NCBI GenBank assembly: GCA_948474755.1
Contig: CAOLHI010002130.1
Span: 124,001 to 188,000 of the forward strand
Length of the DNA stretch: 64,000 nucleotides
Reading direction: 5' to 3'
From: Ctenosaura bakeri
Taxonomy: Eukaryota > Chordata > Lepidosauria > Squamata > Iguanidae
Shown here: positions 1-12,229 of the stretch, one piece after another
How positions within the stretch are numbered: position 1 is the first letter of the stretch
Layout of the letters: each line of letters opens with the position of its first letter
Notes under the pieces: model-generated
What the model was told of the DNA's origin: nothing
Seen by the model: only the letters and a program-made list of their open reading frames with translations
Database searches by the model: none
Program-made: the position numbers and the translations under genes

Positions 1-969
1 TTGCTTTTTAAATGGGTTACAAGCATTGGGAATGCAGATACTGACCAAAGCATCACTGCTTGTCAGAGAGCCAAAGAGTTTACTGAAAAGATGCAGAAGG
101 AGTCATCTGTTTTAGCCATGGCATTATGGATGAAATTGTTTCCACCTCTGTCTTTCCCAAACAGATTTTCCCCCCTCCTGCCCATTTCTCTTCCATTATT
201 CAAGCATTTCCCTGTGAAAACAAATCTAGAGTCAAAGACATTGACACAGCAGGAAACCAATACTCACATCTGGACATCCATAAATCCCCCAGAAACTGTT
301 CAAAATAAATAACTCCGTTTGTTCCCTGCATCAGTTGGAATGTAATATGAGCAGAGTACATTGAAGTTTTTTTGGGGGGAGTGGGCTGTTTTTGTTAAAT
401 TCTAATTTCCTTTTGCAAGACTACAATGCAGAATAACAGAGAAGAGGTGGACAACATACTTCTCCCCCACCTGATATTTTGGGATAATAACTCCTATTAT
501 CTCCCTAATTTGGTTGTTCTGGGTGAGGCTGATGGGAACTGCAGTCCAACAAAATATAGAGGGTTATGGATTTACCACACACACAGCTCACTTACAGATG
601 AATATGTTAAATTTAGCCACCCTATGAAAGAGGACAAATAGTGAGTGTAGGATGTTTTTTCTGTTTTTCTAAAAATTGTTTTTAGTTTTCTGGTTTTTAA
701 CAGATAAATGGTTTAATAGATTTCCAATCTTTTAAAATTATTGCCATTATTTATTATTTCAAATTGATTTTACTGTAAGGTCACCATGTGATCTCTGGAG
801 ATAGAGTGGGATATAAATACTTAAAAGAAAAGAAAAGAAAATCTTTCATTCACATTGAATCATGTGGCAAACACACAAGGATATGCATTTATCCTGAAAA
901 ATTACTAAGAAAATAAGCACACTAATTAATTCTTTAAAGGCAAGTAATATTAGTTTACAAAGTTACTTA
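1..969. other. AT-rich intergenic sequence, no gene recognised
   Basis: No coding homology seen. A short fragment at about 515-570 (GGGAACTGCAGTCCAAC) matches the foldback repeat also seen near 34.8 kb. A short AAAGA run lies at 824-841. Confidence 0.5.
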
Positions 970-1483
970 GGCCCTTTTCGCATTGAGTCTTCTAGCGCAA
1001 GCGGGGGAGGGCGGGTCGCGCGAGAAGCCTTCTCCGGGAGGCTGCCATTTCCCCCCTCCATCCTTCCGCAGGCGAAGGAACGAGCGGGGAAGCGGTAGCC
1101 TCCCGGAGGTGGCGGCGGCTCGCGCGTCCGCCCCCCCTCGCGAAGCAGGAGGCTGCCGCGTCCGCCTCCCCCCGTAAAGCAGGAGGCTGTCGCGTCTGTC
1201 GTGCTAGTGCCCTGCTCCTTCCTTCCACAGGGGCGGAGGGAAGGAAGCGTGACCCGGCCGCCTCCCTGACGCTCCGCACAGGAGGTAAGTGCGTGTGGGC
1301 ATTGGGAGCGCTGCGCGAGCACGGGTGATTTTCGCTTTGAGGCGAAAATAAAAAAATACGCACTCGCGCAGCGTCAGCCCCATCAGAGCGGCAGAAGTGG
1401 GAGTGCGTCATGCAGAGCGACGCTCCCACTCCCGCGAGGCTCAGGGGGCTGTCGCGCGACAGAAAGCCCGTGCGAAAAGGGCC
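970..1483. mobile_element. Long GC-rich non-autonomous DNA transposon (GGCCC family), copy 1
   Basis: 514-bp GC-rich island in AT-rich DNA. It starts GGCCCTTTTCGCA and ends with the exact inverted copy TGCGAAAAGGGCC, and is flanked by a TTA duplication (967-969 and 1484-1486). No transposase is encoded. It carries about two units of the GCAGGAGGCTG-type minisatellite found in five units in the reverse-oriented copy at 19117-19733. Termini resemble those of the short palindromic MITEs, so it likely used the same transposase. The superfamily is unresolved; a 3-bp duplication fits PIF/Harbinger or EnSpm-like enzymes. Confidence 0.85.
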
Positions 1484-1486
1484 TTA

Positions 1487-2640
1487 GACAGCATTTTGGG
1501 GAAATTTGGGAGAACTAGTGGCCATCTATCATTTCCTTAATATAAAAAATAACAAAAATGTTGTTAGATAATGCAATATGACAAAATTGGGAGGGAGTAA
1601 TCCTGAGTTAACTTTTTAAAAGTAACATCCAAAGCTGTTATCCCAGGGCACAATTCATGCGTAGCGAGGTGTATACCTCCCCACCAGTTCAAGAATAGCT
1701 TCCTGAGACTCCTTCAGTGGACTAGACGTACCATTTGATGACATTTTGCATCTCTATCTTTCCCTTGCTTGAACTACAATCAGTTTGTGGTGTATATATC
1801 TAAACCACTGACCTGAATGCTATTGCTAATCTCAAATATTGTAGACCCACTGCATCAGTGTTTTTTCTTTCTATGTGGCAATTTATTGGGTCTAATTGAG
1901 AGTAACCAGTAAGATTCAAGCCAAAATATATGTGTACGTACATGCTCAGTCCTATCTCGATCATGTAAGAACACGTAGTATTTGAGTAAGCTTATTTTTG
2001 ATACAATCTGACTCAGTCTGCACCTGCTTAGACAAACGTCCTTTAGATTTCATATTTTGTTGAACATTGCAACAGAAAAAGAGTAAAATGCATTTACAAA
2101 GGTGTGTTTTTTGCAATAAAATGCATTGAAAATGCCTCTTTTTGGAGAAAATACATTCCACCACTTATATTTAAATCTTAATGCTATGCAAATAATCTGT
2201 CTCCTAACTGGACTGCAGAAATCAGATGGATTAATTGAGCAAGCACAAGCAGAAGGGATATCGGTCAGAAATAGACAAGTGGGTCCATTCTATAGGGGCA
2301 CATGTGCCCCATACCTGGGATCAGGTGCAGCTGCCTATCATAAGTATCTATGATAAGAATTTTCTGCCTTTAAAAAAAATTAAAGAAACCCTAAATAAAA
2401 CCAGGCTATAATCTGGCCCTGGAACTATATGGAACAGTTTGGATGATCCAGTCGTTTTACCAATGCTGAATTTAAAAAATAAATAAATAAATAAAGTAAA
2501 AATGGTGGTATTTGCTTGCTTCGTCCGGCATTGGGAGGCAGAGTATAGCATTTATATTTAGAATCTGAGTGTAAATATATACTTATTCTCACTCAGCAGA
2601 TATTGGAGTCGACGACAAAGCAATAGGTGTAATTCTCTAA
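1487..2640. other. Intergenic, nothing recognised
   Basis: AT-rich sequence with short (AAAT)n at about 2470-2495. No coding or repeat family identified with confidence. Confidence 0.4.
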
Positions 2641-2664
2641 TTTTTTTCACGAACAAAACAAGAA

Positions 2665-3060
2665 GCAATTTTAGCATTTTTTTTTTCTGGTGCAAGAAAG
2701 TCTTGGGAAACCACAGCGTTCAAAGTTGGGTTTTTCCCCCCTGCAATTCAGGACTAATTCTGCACAAAATTTGCATCGAGTTGTTTCATATAGAAAAACT
2801 GCATTTTCTGAGCAGGTAGATACAATTGTCTGTGTAGAAAAACAGCAGCTGTATGCAGAGATGTTATTTTCTGCAAAGGTAAATATGTTTCCTGTGCAGA
2901 AAACATGGTTTTCTCTGAAAATTAACCATGTGTAAATTTTGCACAGAATAAGTCTCCAAATGTACATTTTTCTGCACAGAAAATAGTATTTCTCATTAGA
3001 AATATTATTTTATTTTGCACAGAATATGCTGTTTCCCATGTCAAAAAATGTTGTTTTATG
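2665..3060. repeat. Interspersed repeat with internal TTTTCTGCACAGAAAA-type units (family C), left part
   Basis: Starts with the shared motif AGAAAGTCTTGGGAAACC and holds many degenerate TTTCTGCACAGAAAA-like palindromic units. Similar copies are at 16.37-16.91, 21.79-21.95, 28.70-28.99 and (reversed) 60.17-60.50 kb. The distal part of this copy appears at 3608-3760, after inserted LINE tails. Confidence 0.6.
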
Positions 3061-3194
3061 TATTTACCCTTTTATTATGCTTTCCTTTCATTCATTCAAG
3101 ACATCAAAGAGATGAACCACCAGTGTTCCTGATCTACTCGAAGGACTAGTAAGGGTGTTCTAAAGAAATAGTGAGATTGGGAACCCAACTCCCC

Positions 3195-3361
3195 TGCAGA
3201 CAAGCAAGTTCAAAGGGAATATTTCAACCAAAGTACTAAAAACCTCTCTCTGGGTGGGGAGGATTGGGTATGTTTTTAATGTCTTTTAATGTATTTTAAT
3301 GAATAATGTATTTCATGCTGTTCGCCGCCTCAATCCATGTGGAGAGGCGGGATACAAATAA

Positions 3362-3425
<64 letters not shown>
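3195..3425 (+). repeat. L2-like LINE 3' tail with (ATT)n
   Basis: The end GCCGCCTCAATCCATGTGG...GGCGGGATACAAATAA is the squamate LINE 3'-tail signature; it runs straight into about 60 bp of pure ATT repeat (3365-3425). Confidence 0.65.
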
Positions 3426-3426
<1 letters not shown>

Positions 3427-3439
3427 TATCTTCTGGCAG

Positions 3440-3600
3440 GCCTACCCAGTCAATTTTTAACTCTGAACTTTAAATGAATGTATTTTAAATGTTTTTATGT
3501 GTTTTAGCTGTATTTTAATTTATGACATACCTCACCTCGAGCCATGGAGAGATATGGGTAAGAAATAAAAATTTATGATGATGATGAGGAGGTACAAAAC
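3440..3600 (+). repeat. Second L2-like LINE 3' tail with short (GAT)n
   Basis: CACCTCGAGCCATGGAGAGATATGGG then AATAAAAATTTATGATGATGATG, the same tail design as the preceding element. Together with it, it separates the two halves of the family C repeat. Confidence 0.55.
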
Positions 3601-3607
3601 ATCCATT

Positions 3608-3760
3608 TGTGAATTCTGTATAGATTAAGTCCCAAATTGAGAAGATTCTCATCAGCCCAGGATTCTTCTCATCAGGGTTTCTCAACACATGTTTTTTGAC
3701 CATTGTTTTATTTTTTTAAAAAAAATTTTTTTGAATATTCTTTCCATACCTACAAAGCAA
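3608..3760. repeat. Family C repeat, right part
   Basis: TCCCAAATTGAGAAGATTC and GATTCTTCTCATCAG match the distal ends of the copies at 16800-16912 and 21850-21960. This shows that the LINE tails at 3195-3600 were inserted into a pre-existing family C copy. Confidence 0.6.
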
Positions 3761-3830
3761 GCCTAATTCTCCTGAATTAAGGTCCTCAGCTTAGGGGACT
3801 GACAATGATCTAAGAATGAAACACAACTTA

Positions 3831-4010
3831 GGCCCTTTCCGCACTGGAGTGTTATAGCACTCTGATTCCACTTTCAACATCTTATGGAATCCTGGGGTTT
3901 GCAGTTTTGGGAGGGGCCATCCGGCCTCTCCTGAAACTGCAAACCCCAGGATTCCATAGGATGTTGAAAGTGGAATCAGAGCGCTATAACACTCCAGTGC
4001 GGAAAGGGCC
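3831..4010. mobile_element. Palindromic MITE (GGCC family), 180 bp, copy A
   Basis: Begins GGCCCTTTCCGCACTGGAG and ends with its inverse; the whole element is a near-perfect inverted repeat with a short GGCCATCC-type centre. Flanking triplets are TTA and ATA, so the duplication is imperfect. Both arms carry CTGATT where most copies have TATTATT or CATGATT. Confidence 0.9.
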
Positions 4011-4825
4011 ATAGTGTTTCTTCCTCTACTGTTTACCTGTCATTGGGGCACGTATTGTTACCATCTATAGCAGAAGTAAGGATCAGATGGTGACTGATTG
4101 GGAAGAAGGGACATGGAACGGTGGATATGTGGTGGTGGTACGGAGAAACACTGAGATTGTCTCCTCTTTGTCTCCTTTTACTTGTCACCATAGAGAAATT
4201 TGCTTTACTTTAACCAAGAGTGGAAAGTGGAGGTGGGGGAGGGCGACTGTCATTGAAATAGTGGCAGGTCTTGGTTCTTAATTAGGACGTTAAGCAGGAT
4301 TGCATTTAAGAACCAGAAGTGTTAATTCCAAATATGTCTGTACTCTGAAAAAGGGCCCAGCCGCTTGCATTTCAAAAAGGCCTCACATAAGCCGGGAAAC
4401 GAACATGTTGCCTTTTGCAAGCTGGCCCAAGATCTGTAGCAATTTTTATATGTGTTTTTTTCTTTCTTTCTACGGTGTTTGATAGTGCCAAGCAGTGTCA
4501 TTTTTAAAAGAGGTAATTCATATTCAGAGAGAGTAAAAAAAAGGAAATTTATCCTTTGAATCTCGTTGGCTTAAAACAGCTCAAAGAAGAAAAGAAAAAT
4601 AGCCAAAAGCCATAGTCCAGGGATTTGAATCCAGAGAAAGATGTTTAAAAATAAGGAGATTGCCTGCATTCTGTCTGCAGTATCGCCAGGGTGGGAGAGA
4701 GAGACTTTTTTTTTCCCCATGCAAAGCAGTCGTTGCAAGAAAGATTGCAAAGCAATCTTCTTCTACACAAGAAGATTGGGAGCTAGCTCATATCAACTCA
4801 GATCATTGGTCCATCTGTCAGGGAT
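4011..4825. other. Intergenic, nothing recognised
   Basis: Unique-looking AT-rich DNA. No gene or known repeat identified. Confidence 0.4.
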
Positions 4826-4945
4826 GGGCAAGTGCATCTCTGTAGATGTGATGGCACTATAACACCCAGCTACTCTAACCAGTGAGGAATGCTGGGTGTT
4901 GCAGCCAAGCAACTTCTAGAGAGGGACACTTAGCCCACTCTTTTG
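4826..4945. mobile_element. Foldback DNA element of the CTGGAGGGCCAC type, degenerate
   Basis: GGGATGGGCAAGTGCATCTC, GCTGGGTGTTGCAGCC and CAACTTCTAGAGAGGG correspond to the reptile foldback repeat whose better copy is at 34.72-34.86 kb. Confidence 0.4.
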
Positions 4946-5080
4946 TTAACACTTTTTTCATTAAGTAAAAAAGAAGAAAAAACAACACAAACCAAACATA
5001 CAAAAAAACCAAAAATACATTCATATAAACATTAACAAACATCCTAACCGACACATGACTAAAACAAATGCTAACAAAAC

Positions 5081-5260
5081 ATAAATTTCCGCACTAGTCT
5101 GTTGTAGCACTATGATTCCACTTTCAACATCCTATGGAATCCTGGGGTTTGCAGTTTTGGGAGGGACTGTCTGGCCCCTCCCAAAACTGCAAACCCCAGG
5201 ATTCCATAGGATGTTGAAAGTGGAATCATAGCACTATAACAGGCTAGTGCGGAAATGGCC
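5081..5260. mobile_element. Palindromic MITE, 180 bp, copy B
   Basis: Near-perfect inverted repeat of exactly the length of copy A. The right end GCGGAAATGGCC is intact; the left terminal bases have decayed (ATAAATTTCCGC). The arms share CTATGATTCC. Confidence 0.9.
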
Positions 5261-5989
5261 GTAACTAAAAATTGATTCCCACCCTTGTAGCAAACAGTTC
5301 ATATGGTTTAAGCATTTACACCTAACTTTTGAATCACTCCTTTTATCCCACAATTATTGTTGTCAATCACATATCATTCAATTAATTTCTCAAGTTCATA
5401 AACCCTTGTTATCTAGATTAGTTTATACTAACAACCAGTCATCAAAAGATAACAATCCTCTATATAAAAATTACATTTTGAAACAACAGAGTACATCTTC
5501 TAAATCTACTTTTACGCTTCTCATCTAGTAATATATTCTGTGTGCATACATCAACTCATGCACAGAATCTCTTCACATCACATCTGGACACCTGAAGCAT
5601 TTGGGAACACAGATGATCCTAGACGTGCAACACAAGGAGTCCGGTGCTTATGGCCTTACAACTTTGTCTGTCATGTCCCTATGACTTCTCACTTGGTTTT
5701 CCTACTCGTTGGAGTGTATGTATTTGTCTATGATTCAACTAAACGGGATGGAGTTGTAGGGAAAAAAGAAAAGCACACAGGCCTGGAAGTTTCAAGTATT
5801 GACACTGGGCTATTTCAGATGATTGGCGGTGGCACTAGGTTGTGCATTGGAGGTGTACCATTGAAACAGGCTAGTCAGTGGCCATGGATAAAATAAGATA
5901 GGGTCTACTTCATCAATTGAGCATCTGAAGATCTTCAACAGATTAATTCTAAAATATTTGCCACCACAGTTCCTTTTACTCTGTGGACA
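5261..5989. other. Intergenic, nothing recognised
   Basis: AT-rich sequence without a recognised gene or repeat. Confidence 0.4.
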
Positions 5990-6351
5990 CATACCCTCCA
6001 ACATCCACAGATAAAAACCAGGAGGCATGTGGCCAAGCCACACCAGTGTGGGATCAAGGTGGCAGAAGTTATTAAAGAGGAAGAACACACTAGCTAGGAG
6101 TGGCTGCAACAGTTTGCTTTTGCCTGAGCCTACTGGGAAGGAAACAGTTCTCTCACCTCCTCTTCTCTCTGCTGAGTTTAATAGCATGCAAACTACTGTT
6201 GCGCTTTGAACTCAGTTTGCAGCAAGTGAAGTAAGCTGAGGATGAAAGGAGAAAGTGGGAAGAAGAGAGAGAAACTGGGACTGAGAAAGCGGGACAACAG
6301 AGGACCACTTGGGACAGTTCTTGCCAAATTGGGACAGTTGGAAGGTATGAG
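5989..6351 (+). mobile_element. Non-autonomous element with CATACCCTCCAAC termini (family B), full copy
   Basis: About 360 bp, opening CATACCCTCCAACAT and closing GTTGGAAGGTATGAG, i.e. short inverted termini. The interior matches copies at 7803-8116 (reverse), 12230-12545, 15398-15773, 20955-21060 plus 21710-21795, and 33715-34076 (reverse). No coding capacity. hAT-like by general form, unproven. Confidence 0.7.
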
Positions 6352-7417
6352 AACCAAGAGATAAGCATGGTTATTTCTTCAGGAGTACATAGAATGCTGG
6401 GATGTACAACTTGAGAAGCAGGTCAGGTTCAGAGATTGTAGCAGGCTCAGAATGATGGGGAGACTTACGTCCAAGTAAACATGTATACAATGTACTGTTC
6501 CGTTTACTGTACCATAAGTTCTCTACTTAAAGGAAATGTTTAAGAAAATATCTTTGCTTTTTATTGTCTCCCTTTTCAAAAGTAACAAGCGTTTGAAAGA
6601 AATCAGATGAAATGGGTTATTTTTAAGAAATAAATTCTAAACATATCTCTCATTCAAAATAAGTATTTCTATACTGGAATGATCTCTTTGTACACACAGC
6701 AAAAGTAAAATGTTTCATAAATGTTCCACGGTCATCTGCTATCTGTTTGAGTAGTTTAGTTATTTATGACTTGGGTTTCAAGAAGAAAAGTAATATAATA
6801 GTAAATATATATATCTTATTTTTTTAAAAAGGTCGAGAGATAAGAAACTCAGCTTAGCTTGTAGCCCTTTTTAAGAGGGGAAAAATATGCTAGTTTTCCT
6901 ATATTGACAGATACTGGTGTTTAGATTTATTACACAAAGATAATCAGGCTATAAAATAAATATACTGTATCTTTAATTCATTAATCACACTGGAAAGGAA
7001 AATGAATGGTTCTTGGGAAAGCGACAATATGGCTGTTTTCAGTACAATATGGCCTTCCCCCCCCCAGTACAATCTAGTTGCTGTATTCTGTTTCTTTGGG
7101 GAGGCAAGACAACACCGCACATAATTCCACCCCTGAAGTCACGGCAGATCCAATTTCTTCCCCTGGTCCAGCTCTCAGCAGGGCTGCCTTAACTTTGGTC
7201 CTTCTTCCCAGTGTGCAAAAAGCCATGTGAAACTATGTTGATCTCCCAAGAGGAGATCCTAATTGCATCATGAAAAATACTCAGTAATTGGTCTCATGGC
7301 CCAAAGATGCCACAAAAGGACAGCATCAAACAAATGTTAAAAAGTAGAGTCTCTTTTCTTTTACAATAGGCTAACAATAGTGCAGTGTGGTGTTTCCTCG
7401 TGCTGCAATAGGCGAAC
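6352..7417. other. Intergenic, nothing recognised
   Basis: AT-rich, no recognised gene. A poly-C run lies at 7056-7065. Confidence 0.4.
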
Positions 7418-7802
7418 TGTAGTGTAGTAACACTACAACAGTAGTGTACCGGCATAAGGGGAAAAAAATGTCCTATACCGTTTTATGGTTGAGACTTGAT
7501 GCAAAGAAAACAAAAACCTTCCCATAATCAAAGTTTGGGGAACAGCAAGTGCACACTCACTTGCTGCTATTAAAGAAGAATCAAGAATATATAACCGGTT
7601 TTCATATTTGGCAGGAATTCGTCCCGCACCGCCCACATCACCACGGGTGGCGGGGGGAGGCCTTTGCCGCCCTCCCGCGAGATGGGATTGCTTGCTAATT
7701 GTTAATTAGGCATATTAATAAATTGCCCTAGTTCAACCCAAGCTCTGTCTGCGATCTCGTTATTTCGTGGGTTGGGCGGCAAAAGACCTGTTGAATCCTA
7801 CA
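7418..7802 (+). mobile_element. Possible solo LTR-like element
   Basis: The GC-richer segment starts near TGTAG and ends CTACA, with an internal AATAAA (about 7718) followed by GTCTGCGATCTCGTTATTTC, as at the R/U5 part of an LTR. No target duplication was found and no retroviral coding or primer site adjoins it, so this is tentative. It abuts a truncated family B element. Confidence 0.35.
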
Positions 7803-8116
7803 TCATTCCACTTTTTCAACTGTTTTAAAACTATTTCATTTTCACTCTTTTCCTTCCACTTTCCTCCTCTGCTTGCTTCACTTGTTGCAAACGAAGTTCA
7901 AAGTACAAAAGCAGTTTGCACTCAGTGAATTCTGCAGTGGGGAAGGGAGAACAGGGGACAGAATCTTCCCAGTAGGCTTGGGCAAAAACAAACTGCTGCA
8001 ACCTCTCCTACTTCATATGTTCTTCCTCATTAATAAATTTTGCCAGCCTGAACACACTCTAATCTTTCTTGGCTACATGCATCCTAGTTTTCATCTGTAA
8101 AATGTTGGAGGGTATT
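7803..8116 (-). mobile_element. Family B element, reverse, truncated
   Basis: Shares the CCACTTTTTCAACTG, TTGCAAACGAAGTTC, AAACTGCTGCA and CATATGTTCTTCCTC blocks with the other copies and ends ATGTTGGAGGGTAT. The outer part is missing where the LTR-like segment begins. Confidence 0.65.
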
Positions 8117-9478
8117 CAGTTCAAAGGATCAGATGGCAAGTCATGGGGAGGACATTATCTTGGCAAACATTTGGCAATTAGAGTAATGACAGTTCTGAAG
8201 AGCAGATGCTCACCATGCCAGTCCCCATAACCATATCCTCAAGTAGAGTCCAGAAATGCAGGCATCAACCAATGACTGATGTCAATGCATATCAATCAAC
8301 TAGTTCTAGAAGCTTTCAAATCCACCAGGAGCACATCTTTTGTAAAGCTAAGGTGTCCTAATTGCTCAAAACAAAGCCAACCCAAAATACTTTGAATTAC
8401 AATCAGGATTGCTCACAGCAATATACCAAAGCTGGAGAAAATCAATTTCTCTTCCATCTGTCACAAGGATCACAGCTAAGAGCAGAAGGACAGATGAAAT
8501 TAGTCCTGGCTCCACTATACCACTGCAGAGTAAACAATATAGACCTAGATGGATGGATGATTTGACCTGATGTAAATCAAGTTCTGGAACTACTCAGTCA
8601 TACAAGTGCACCAACACAAAGTATGGTCATTTCCATCTAAACTTGATACATCAAAAGGTGGCACGTTTTCGCTCCATTAACTCCCCTTCTCAGTCAAATA
8701 TTCCTGCCCACTAAAATAACACCAGCCTCAAACTCAAGAGAACGATGGCAACCTTAAGGGAAGGGAGTCATAATATGACCTATTTAGCTATGGCTAGTAC
8801 GGATAGCTAGATGTCTGTAAGACACAACATTTTCCACAAGTATTTTCAAAGGAAAACACTTCATTCTAGAACTTTTGAGAGAGCTTCTTTCCAATGCCTC
8901 CGAGTAATACTTTCCCCTAAGTTCTCTAGGCTACCCATCCCTGTAATATGATATGAATGATACTGCCAGGAGCTGAATCTGAAACTCAGATGAGAAATGT
9001 GAATAGATATTTAACCTTAATAAATGAAATGCAAGTTTGTGCTTCCTCCAAATTGGGACAGTCGGAGGATATAACTCTCTACTCTCCAGCATATTCTTAT
9101 AATACTTTGTGGTATAGTACATTAAGCTAGGAGAAAGTGACTAGCCAGTGAGTGCCAAGGCTCAGCAGAGGCCACAACCTGCATCTCCTAAGTTCTAGCC
9201 TATCACCATAAACAGTAAAACACATAGGCTTTCACAGGTTGGAGAGGGCTGGCTTTAACTATACGGTCATCCGTCCACACTCACTAAGGTTAGGAGCACA
9301 AGATCCCTGTGAAAGTGAAATAACTGTGAAAGTGAAATAACTCCCAAACCATATTAAACAACAAAAAAAGTATGATCACTACATTCAACCATGGTTTCCT
9401 TTGAGGCATCAGGGTTCCTTCACAAGGCAGAAGTGGGGGGCTGGTGGGGCTTATGGCCACCTCCACTGCTGCCCCACA
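8117..9478. other. Intergenic; one family B end fragment at 9045-9072
   Basis: CCAAATTGGGACAGTCGGAGG is the right terminus of a family B element; the rest is unassigned. No gene. Confidence 0.4.
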
Positions 9479-9555
9479 CCATTTTTAATAGGGACTTATA
9501 GGCCTCATCTGCAGTTTTTCAGTTTCAGGAGGCTTACAGTCCCTATTAAAAATGG
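9479..9555. repeat. Perfect 18-bp inverted repeat with 41-nt loop
   Basis: CCATTTTTAATAGGGACT at 9479-9496 and its exact complement AGTCCCTATTAAAAATGG at 9538-9555. Probably the core of another foldback repeat; the immediate flanks do not belong to the families above. Confidence 0.75.
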
Positions 9556-11700
9556 CACAGGGGAGCCAGCATAGGTGACAGCAAATAATCCATGAATAAT
9601 CAAATCCACAAAAGTGAAACCTGCAAATGTGGAGAGCTGACTGTAATGAGATAAGGTATATGTATTTCACAACTCTTAAGCACTGTGCACTTGCGTGTGC
9701 ACACACGAACATAAACCATGTCATACCAAGCTCTGAGCTGCTTCCTCCTCCAACCATCTTTTCTTTTAAAGGTAGGTGTCATCAGCCAAGAGTTCGCAAC
9801 TTTGCCAGCTGTCAACATCACCACAGGGAATGACAGCTTATGGTGGCTATGCTTTTACAACCACCATCATTCATGCATGGGCAACTACTGGATGTGGCTT
9901 AAGTGCACCATCAAACTTGCTGCCTGAAAGGTTCACAGATCTCTGAGTCCTCTCCTGGTGGCTCCCATGGAGGTGATGCCATTACCCGGAGTGACTCTTC
10001 CAACTGACAGAACCTCACAGGCAGAGTCTCCTGGATTCACAAGAGCATTTTGATGAGACAGAAATCTGAATGGCCTTCCTTCCTAACAACAAACTCATTC
10101 TCACAGCCAGGATCATTATAGAGCTAAAATAACATCTAAGCAAGGGAGGCAGGTATTGGCATGCTCACGTGCTGAAGTCCAAAAGTCTTTGCATGGGAGG
10201 GAGAAAACATCCAAACAACCCTCTGAGGAGTTAGCTATTGAGTATAAATTGGAAAGAAAATTAAACTTTGGGGGCTAATTCAAGACATTGACATGGTGAT
10301 TCCTTTTTGTAACCTAAAAGTTACAAAATAGTTAGAAGACTTGCAGGATTCTCTGGCTGGATGTTATCATTAGGCAAAAAATAGCAAAGGGGAACGTTTT
10401 TCAGAAATGCAGAATACCTAATTAAATTGATCTTTTCAGAGGCTTATGAGACTGCATGTATGGAATGTGGTATTAGGGGGTCTATGTTAAAAGTTTGGAT
10501 TTGGCCTCCAAAATGATATTTGGGCCTTGGCAATACTCACAAGACAGGGGCCAGAATCCTGTTAGGCCACTATCCTGGTGGAATTAGGTGTTGTACTGGT
10601 ATAAGGGGCATGTCTAAGGAGGTATGCAGTACCTCCTTGTGCAGGTGGTTTGCCTAGCTGTGCAATACATGCTGGTACAATGCCTGACCACCTGGAGCAT
10701 TAGCCTTCCTCCCAGCACAGTTGCCTCAGCACATGACCCAACAAACAACAAAAGTAATCTGGTCTCTCAGCTTCCACCACCTCTTCTTGGCTTCTGAGAC
10801 GCAACGGATGAAGGGTTGTTGGTGTGCGTGTATGCACATGTATGCATCTTTGTATTCTGCTCCCTACGATCCAAACAATCCAGGGTCCAACAGGGAGCTC
10901 CTACCCTGAAGATGGCACTACCTGTGTTGTCAGGAAGTAGCTATCTCTGAAACTTCTACCCAGTTTAAGCACACTGACTCAACTTTCCTCTAATCCAAGG
11001 GTTAGTAGTTCCCAGGGAAGGCAATTCCACCCCACTCCCAACAACACCGTCAGCAAGTTGCATGAGAGTTTCTTGGCTTTCCAGAAGTGGCATTACATCA
11101 TTTTGGTTGTCTTCTGAGCCAAGGCAGTGATTTCAGAAGATCTGGGGTACAGAGAGGCAAATGGCATATTAGGGGTGGTATTCCTCCATTTTAGGCCATT
11201 TGAGGGTAAAAAAATCACCTGGAAAATCATCTGAATTTTCTTTTTTTTAAATAATGGAGATTTAGCCATTGTTGTTGTTGTTATTCTCATCCTTTATCAT
11301 GGGATCTCAGAGTTGCATACAATGCAAACAATTTAAAACACTTCCAGATTAAAACTACAAATAATATACACAAGATTAAAGCACATGAAGCAGAGTAATA
11401 GTTAAAACCCCCTAATAGGGTACAAAAATGTGAAACCATGCCCATGTATTCTTTGAAATAGTTTAGTCCCAGAAGGCCACGTTTTGGCTTGGTAGCAGAA
11501 AGAAAGCAATGGTGGCATCAGTTGGACCTCCAAGGGGGGGACATTCCAAAATCAGGGAATCAATAGTAGGTTTTGAGGCCTCAAGCAGACTGCATTTTCT
11601 CCACTTTTGCTAGACTCGACTTTTCAACAGGACGTTTGGCCAAGAACTCAGTGACCCACTCATAGCAGAGTGTGGATTTGAACCCAACTCACTCTGCACC
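9556..11700. other. Intergenic, nothing recognised
   Basis: No gene or clear repeat family. A short GTT run lies near 11270-11283. Confidence 0.35.
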
Positions 11701-12180
11701 TATTCAGGCATCCTAGTGGAACGAATGCCTGCCAGGATGTTGAGGTCTGATTCAGCTGTGAAGGCAATCAAGCTGACAGGTACAAGGGAGAGGGCTTTTG
11801 GAGCATCTCTCGGGGCCAATGTTTATTCAACAGACCCCACATTACATGCCTTGAAGCAGGCACTGAAAGTGTATGTTTGTTTACTGCTCCTTTTCATAAT
11901 TTTCTCGGAGCTGTTGTTGTGGTCAGAGAGCACAGATCCAAAGCCATGAGCTTTGTTTTACACACTGTTAAGCCTGAAACATATAACTGAAGAAATGGAA
12001 GAAGGTTCTAAATATCTATTTCACAAATATTCCGCAGATCTTCCTTAATTTTACTGCTGGCTGCCAGTGGTATAATTTTAACAGTGCCTGATTTAAGGGT
12101 GGTGTTTTTATACTGTTGTACACTATTCAACATCCTTTTGCAAGCAAGTTTTCTAAAAGGCAGAATATAAAGTTATTTTA
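11700..12180 (+). repeat. L2-like LINE 3' region
   Basis: GGGAGAGGGCTTTTGGAGC and the closing AGGCAGAATATAAAGTTATT resemble the L2-like tails elsewhere in the window. Degenerate. Confidence 0.4.
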
Positions 12181-12229
12181 CAAATACATCTTGCTTAACC
12201 AGTCAGGCACTTTGTACAGTCCTACAAGA

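Noticed and set aside
963..1429. 119- and 145-codon minus-strand frames
   Set aside because: They lie within the GC-rich non-autonomous element. Same explanation as above.
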